The notes below the pieces were generated by a model. It was not told where the DNA came from, searched no databases, and worked only from the letters and a program-made list of their open reading frames with translations. Positions 5,669 through 8,529 of a DNA stretch of 8,529 nucleotides are shown piece by piece. The number at the start of each line of letters is the position of its first letter. The first letter of the stretch is position 1. The translations under genes and the position numbers were made by a program. The DNA comes from CBCXVS01 sp965178525 (GTDB lineage Bacteria > Tectomicrobia > Entotheonellia > Entotheonellales > Entotheonellaceae): the NCBI GenBank assembly GCA_965178525.1, contig CBCXVS010000307.1, positions 1 through 8,529 on the forward strand. Reading direction: 5' to 3'.

Positions 5669-6784
5669 ATGACATCACCATCCGAAACTGTGGTCAAACG
5701 AACGCCCCTGTATGACGTCCATCGCCAGCTTGGCGCCCGGATCATCCCTTTTGGCGGCTGGGACATGCCCGTCTCATACCGTGGCATCATCGAGGAGCAT
5801 CTGCGTGTACGCCATCACGCTGGGCTGTTCGATGTCAGCCACATGGGCGAAGTGGAGATTTATGGGCCGCAGGCCGAAGCCGCCGTGCAGTACCTGACGC
5901 TGAACGACGTGCGGGCTCTAGAAGATTATCAACTCCAATACAGTGCGCTATGCCATGACGAAGGCGGCCTGATCGACGATATCACCATCTGCCGGCTCGC
6001 CGCCGATCGCTTTTTGCTCATCATCAACGCGGGCAACATCGACAAAGACGTCGCCTGGATCCGTCAGCACCTCCTGCCCGGCGCCGAAGCGATCAATGTG
6101 AGCGACGCCAAAGCCCTGCTGGCGTTGCAAGGGCCGGAGGCGGAAACCATCCTACAACGCCTCACCTCCGCCGACCTCCCAGCCCTCCCCTACTACCACG
6201 CGGCAGCCGCTACCACTGCCGGTCTGCCAGTGTTGATGTCGCGCTTGGGATACACAGGCGAAGATGGTTTTGAAATTCTTGTAGACGCGTCGCATGCCGT
6301 GGCCTTGTGGCATGCCATCATGGAGGCGGGCGAGCCCGAGACCATTTTACCTATCGGCCTCGGCGCCCGTGATACGTTGCGCCTCGAAGCACGCTATCTG
6401 CTGTACGGCACGGATATGGACGAAACGAACAACCCCTTTGAGGTCGGCCTCGGTTGGTTGACCAAACTGTCCAAGGGCGAGTTTATCGGCCGTGAGGCCC
6501 TCAGCCGCATCAAGGAAGCCGGGGTGGAACGCCGGCTGGCCGGCTTTATCATGCAGGAGCGAGGGGTACCGAGGGCGCACTACGCCGTGCAAGACGGAGA
6601 TGCCGTGATTGGCACGGTGACGAGTGGCACGATGTCTCCGTCGCTGGGACAAGCGGTGGGAACCGCCATGGTGCCCACCGCCTACGCGAAGACAGGCAGC
6701 GAATTCGCCATTGCGATCCGTAACAAGGCGGTCAAAGCCCGGGTGGTGCCGCCACCTTTCGTACCACGTCGTGTCAAACGCTAA
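5669..6784 (+). CDS. gcvT: glycine cleavage system T protein (aminomethyltransferase)
   Basis: A full-length 371-residue GcvT. In the glycine cleavage system it takes the aminomethyl group from lipoylated H protein, passes the methylene to tetrahydrofolate and releases ammonia, in the cytoplasm. Seen motifs are TPLYDVHRQLGARIIPFGGW at the N-terminus (about 12-31), the hallmark GLFDVSHMGE (52-61), GGLIDD (99-104) whose Asp pair includes the catalytic Asp, the folate-site N-A-G-N (120-123), GYTGEDGFE (194-202) and LGARDTLRLEA (231-241). Length and order are normal. The ATG at 5669 gives the usual N-terminus. It begins a three-gene operon with gcvH and a lipM-like gene. No gcvP or lpdA is in the window. 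Confidence 0.97.
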   Translation: MTSPSETVVKRTPLYDVHRQLGARIIPFGGWDMPVSYRGIIEEHLRVRHHAGLFDVSHMGEVEIYGPQAEAAVQYLTLNDVRALEDYQLQYSALCHDEGGLIDDITICRLAADRFLLIINAGNIDKDVAWIRQHLLPGAEAINVSDAKALLALQGPEAETILQRLTSADLPALPYYHAAAATTAGLPVLMSRLGYTGEDGFEILVDASHAVALWHAIMEAGEPETILPIGLGARDTLRLEARYLLYGTDMDETNNPFEVGLGWLTKLSKGEFIGREALSRIKEAGVERRLAGFIMQERGVPRAHYAVQDGDAVIGTVTSGTMSPSLGQAVGTAMVPTAYAKTGSEFAIAIRNKAVKARVVPPPFVPRRVKR

Positions 6785-6815
6785 GTGCTGCGCACCCGCC
6801 AAGAGGGAGCCAGGG

Positions 6816-7205
6816 ATGGAATTTCCGGAAGACCTGCAATACACCAAAGAACACGAATGGGCCCGAATTGAAGGCAACCGCGTGGTGATCGGCATCACGG
6901 ATTTTGCCCAGGAAGAGCTGGGCGATGTCGTCTTTGTCGAATTACCGCAAGTGGGCGCAGCCGTGGAGGCGATGGGGGTCTTTGGCGTGGTGGAGTCGGT
7001 AAAAGCCGTGTCGGATCTTTTTTCCCCGGTGGGGGGGACGGTCGTCGACATCAACCCGGAGCTAGAAGACCGTCCGGAGCTGGTCAATGAATCGCCCTAT
7101 GGCGACGGCTGGATGATTGTGATCGAAGTCTCGGAGACCGCGGCGTTTCACGGTCTCCTCAGTGCCGCAGACTATCAGACCTATCTGGCACAGGAGCAAG
7201 CCTGA
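6816..7205 (+). CDS. gcvH: glycine cleavage system H protein
   Basis: A 129-residue H protein, the lipoyl carrier that shuttles the aminomethyl intermediate between the P, T and L proteins. The start FPEDLQYTKEHEW and the lipoylation loop VVESVKAVSDLFSP (58-71) are diagnostic, with Lys63 as the lipoylated residue. The downstream region ESPYGDGWMIVIE (about 93-105) is also typical. It starts 31 bases after gcvT with AGAGGGAG upstream, so ATG 6816 is well supported; a longer in-frame extension into the gcvT end is not needed. The next gene encodes the transferase expected to attach its cofactor precursor. Confidence 0.97.
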   Translation: MEFPEDLQYTKEHEWARIEGNRVVIGITDFAQEELGDVVFVELPQVGAAVEAMGVFGVVESVKAVSDLFSPVGGTVVDINPELEDRPELVNESPYGDGWMIVIEVSETAAFHGLLSAADYQTYLAQEQA

Positions 7206-7225
7206 GGACTGCGGAGAGGCGGGGT

Positions 7226-8098
7226 ATGCAGTGGCGTTTTCTCAATACCGGGTGTGGCGAGGCCGGCATGAATATGGCCCTGGACGAGGCCATTATGCTG
7301 ACGCACGAAGCCGGCGGTGCGCCGCCAACGCTGCGGGTGTATGGCTGGCGCCTTCCCACCCTCTCGCTCGGTTACGCCCAAAATACCGCCAAGGAAATCC
7401 ATCTCGATGCCTGCCGGCAATACGGTGTGGAGGTGGTGCGCCGTCCCACCGGCGGGCGGGCAGTGTTGCACGATGACGAGGTCACGTATAGCGTCGTCAT
7501 GCCGCTCGCCCTGTCCGATGGTGCCGGCACGCTCACCGAACATTACCGGCTGATTGGCCTGGCTCTATCTGCAGCGCTATCGCGCCTGGGCCTCTCCGTT
7601 CGTCTGGCCCGGCCGCAGCGCTCGGTGAGCGCACGTCAGACGGCCTCGCCGGCCTGTTTTGCCGCCCTCTCGCGTTACGAGCTGAGCGTGGCGGGGAAAA
7701 AACTCGTTGGGAGCGCGCAAAAACGCGGCCAACGCGCCCTCCTACAGCACGGATCGATCCCTTTGACGCTCGATCGGCAACGCCTCTTCCAGTGTCTGCG
7801 CGTCCCACCGGCCCAACAGGACATGCTGGTGCAGGAAGCGTACACCAGCATGATTGCGATTCAGGAAGCGGCGGTAACAGGCGTGAGCCCGGCGGACCTA
7901 CACGAGGCGCTGTGTGACGGTTTTGCCACGACGTTTGGCGTGCGCTTGGTCGCAGGCGATATCTTGCCGACGGAGCAAGAGTTGGCGCAGCAGTTGCTGA
8001 CCACGAAATACGCCATGGCGGCCTGGAATCTCGGCGGCGCCTCGGCATGGCGTCACAGCCGAATCGGGGGACCATCTGAGACCGCAAAGGACGTGTAA
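7226..8098 (+). CDS. LipM-like octanoyltransferase / lipoate-protein ligase family
   Basis: A 290-residue member of the biotin/lipoate protein ligase fold family. It would transfer octanoyl from acyl carrier protein, or attach lipoate, to the H protein Lys. Seen motifs are GMNMALDEAI (14-23), VVRRPTGGRAVLHDDEVTYS (70-89), PACFAALSRYEL (142-153), KKLVGSAQKR (158-167) and LLQHGSI (172-178). Cys144, in the S-P-A-C-F context, matches the acyl-accepting Cys of LipM-type octanoyltransferases, and the Lys at 159 the conserved Lys. The family's small C-terminal ligase domain is not evident, which favours transferase over ATP-using ligase. It starts 20 bases after gcvH behind GGAGAGG, so it is cotranscribed. 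This fits H-protein-directed octanoylation as in Bacillus, with lipoate finished by LipA elsewhere. LipL or a small LplA are alternative labels. Confidence 0.85.
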   Translation: MQWRFLNTGCGEAGMNMALDEAIMLTHEAGGAPPTLRVYGWRLPTLSLGYAQNTAKEIHLDACRQYGVEVVRRPTGGRAVLHDDEVTYSVVMPLALSDGAGTLTEHYRLIGLALSAALSRLGLSVRLARPQRSVSARQTASPACFAALSRYELSVAGKKLVGSAQKRGQRALLQHGSIPLTLDRQRLFQCLRVPPAQQDMLVQEAYTSMIAIQEAAVTGVSPADLHEALCDGFATTFGVRLVAGDILPTEQELAQQLLTTKYAMAAWNLGGASAWRHSRIGGPSETAKDV

Positions 8099-8487
8099 GG
8101 ATCCGGCGGGACACTGCTATATTCTCCCCCCCATGTGATACCCTGGCGGAAAATATTATCTCAAGATCGGCGAACATTCGGACGAACCGTCGTTGCACTC
8201 GCGGCAAGCACTGCAAGACGGGTTCCGTGGCAAGGGGCATGCGGAAACGGCACGCCAGTTAACCGCCAAGCTCCTGTTTGTGGTGAGGAATCTACACTTG
8301 GCGCGCTCATGGTGCATGACGACGGGGTCTACGATATTGACGCGCAGCATTTTACAGTGCGGTTGGCGTCAACCGCGTGATGACCGCAAAAAGACAGGCT
8401 GAGCACAGAGTTCGAATGATCAACAAACCCCTGCGAACGATTTTGTGTGGCTTGTGTGATTCAACCAAACAAGTTGGAGTTATTTTT
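8099..8487. other. intergenic stretch without a convincing gene
   Basis: Several short frames are open but none has a ribosome site, consistent codon use or recognisable family motifs. A short plus-strand stretch near 8309-8380 (reading MVHDDGVYDIDAQHF) looks somewhat protein-like and might be a decayed gene, but I cannot support it. A perfect 7-bp hairpin (8359-8365 with 8370-8376) lacks a T-run. Composition turns AT-rich from about 8400. Confidence 0.4.
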
Positions 8488-8529
8488 ATGAAAAAGTCTG
8501 TCAGAGTTTTAGGTATTGTCAGTATTTTG
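8488..8529 (+). CDS. start of a probable secreted protein, cut by the window edge
   Basis: The ATG at 8488 follows GGAG at a spacing of eight bases and begins MKKSVRVLGIVSIL. A positively charged start running into a hydrophobic stretch is typical of a signal peptide. Only 14 codons are in the window, so no function can be given. An in-frame ATG at 8416 would add 24 residues but lacks a good ribosome site and would bury the signal-like start. The local composition is more AT-rich than the glycine cleavage genes. Confidence 0.6.
   Translation, partial: MKKSVRVLGIVSIL

Noticed and set aside
6347..7087. Minus-strand open frame of 246 codons opposite gcvT/gcvH
   Set aside because: It is a shadow of two well-identified genes; its composition is low in family-like features.
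7533..8240. Minus-strand open frame of 235 codons opposite the lipM-like gene
   Set aside because: Arg/Ser/Pro-rich shadow translation with no motifs, overlapping a gene with clear catalytic motifs.
8359..8376. Perfect hairpin as a Rho-independent terminator
   Set aside because: No T-run follows on either strand and it lies about 260 bases past the lipM-like stop.
8406..8420. GAGTTCGAATGAT resembling a tRNA T-loop
   Set aside because: No matching acceptor, D or anticodon arms can be drawn around it.

Overview
The window is a GC-rich bacterial stretch, probably from an uncultured environmental lineage. The Entotheonella/Tectomicrobia-like or deltaproteobacterial flavour is only a guess, based on the mix of DUF29, HprK-like and NTP_transf_5 genes; nothing here fixes the taxonomy. 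It has two functional blocks plus short, different-looking sequence at each edge.

Left block (about 54 to 5563): a probable ribosomally made, post-translationally modified peptide (RiPP) locus. Seven genes run leftward as one tight unit: a PqqD-like leader-binding protein; a radical SAM/SPASM maturase; a 58-59 residue Cys-containing precursor peptide (2383-2562) that is easy to miss and that I found by reading the gap between its neighbours; an HprK-like kinase broken by one in-frame TAA; a SipW/ER-type S26 signal peptidase; a DUF29 protein; and the N-terminal third of a gamma-glutamyltranspeptidase that stops early near the edge. An NTP_transf_5 nucleotidyltransferase is transcribed rightward from the shared 300-bp region. 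Both sides of that region carry a good sigma-54 (-24/-12) promoter match, facing away from each other. The precursor has a YxxPxI leader motif of the kind bound by PqqD-type recognition domains, a Cys/Gly/Ser/Asn-rich core with three Cys, and a C-terminal Ser. With a kinase and a nucleotidyltransferase nearby, this suggests radical-SAM crosslinking of the core plus phosphorylation or further decoration of its C-terminal Ser, by analogy with kinase-containing lasso-peptide clusters. No lasso cyclase, lasso protease or ABC exporter is visible, so this looks like a different, possibly undescribed class.

Right block (5669 to 8098): a clean housekeeping operon, gcvT - gcvH - lipM-like. It encodes the aminomethyltransferase and the lipoyl carrier protein of the glycine cleavage system, then an octanoyl/lipoate transferase that would modify the carrier. 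An extended -10 promoter lies just upstream. No glycine riboswitch is visible.

Edges: positions 1 to about 60 are AT-rich and do not continue the gamma-glutamyltranspeptidase. The stretch 8099-8487 has no convincing gene. The last 42 bases begin a new gene whose product starts like a secreted protein.
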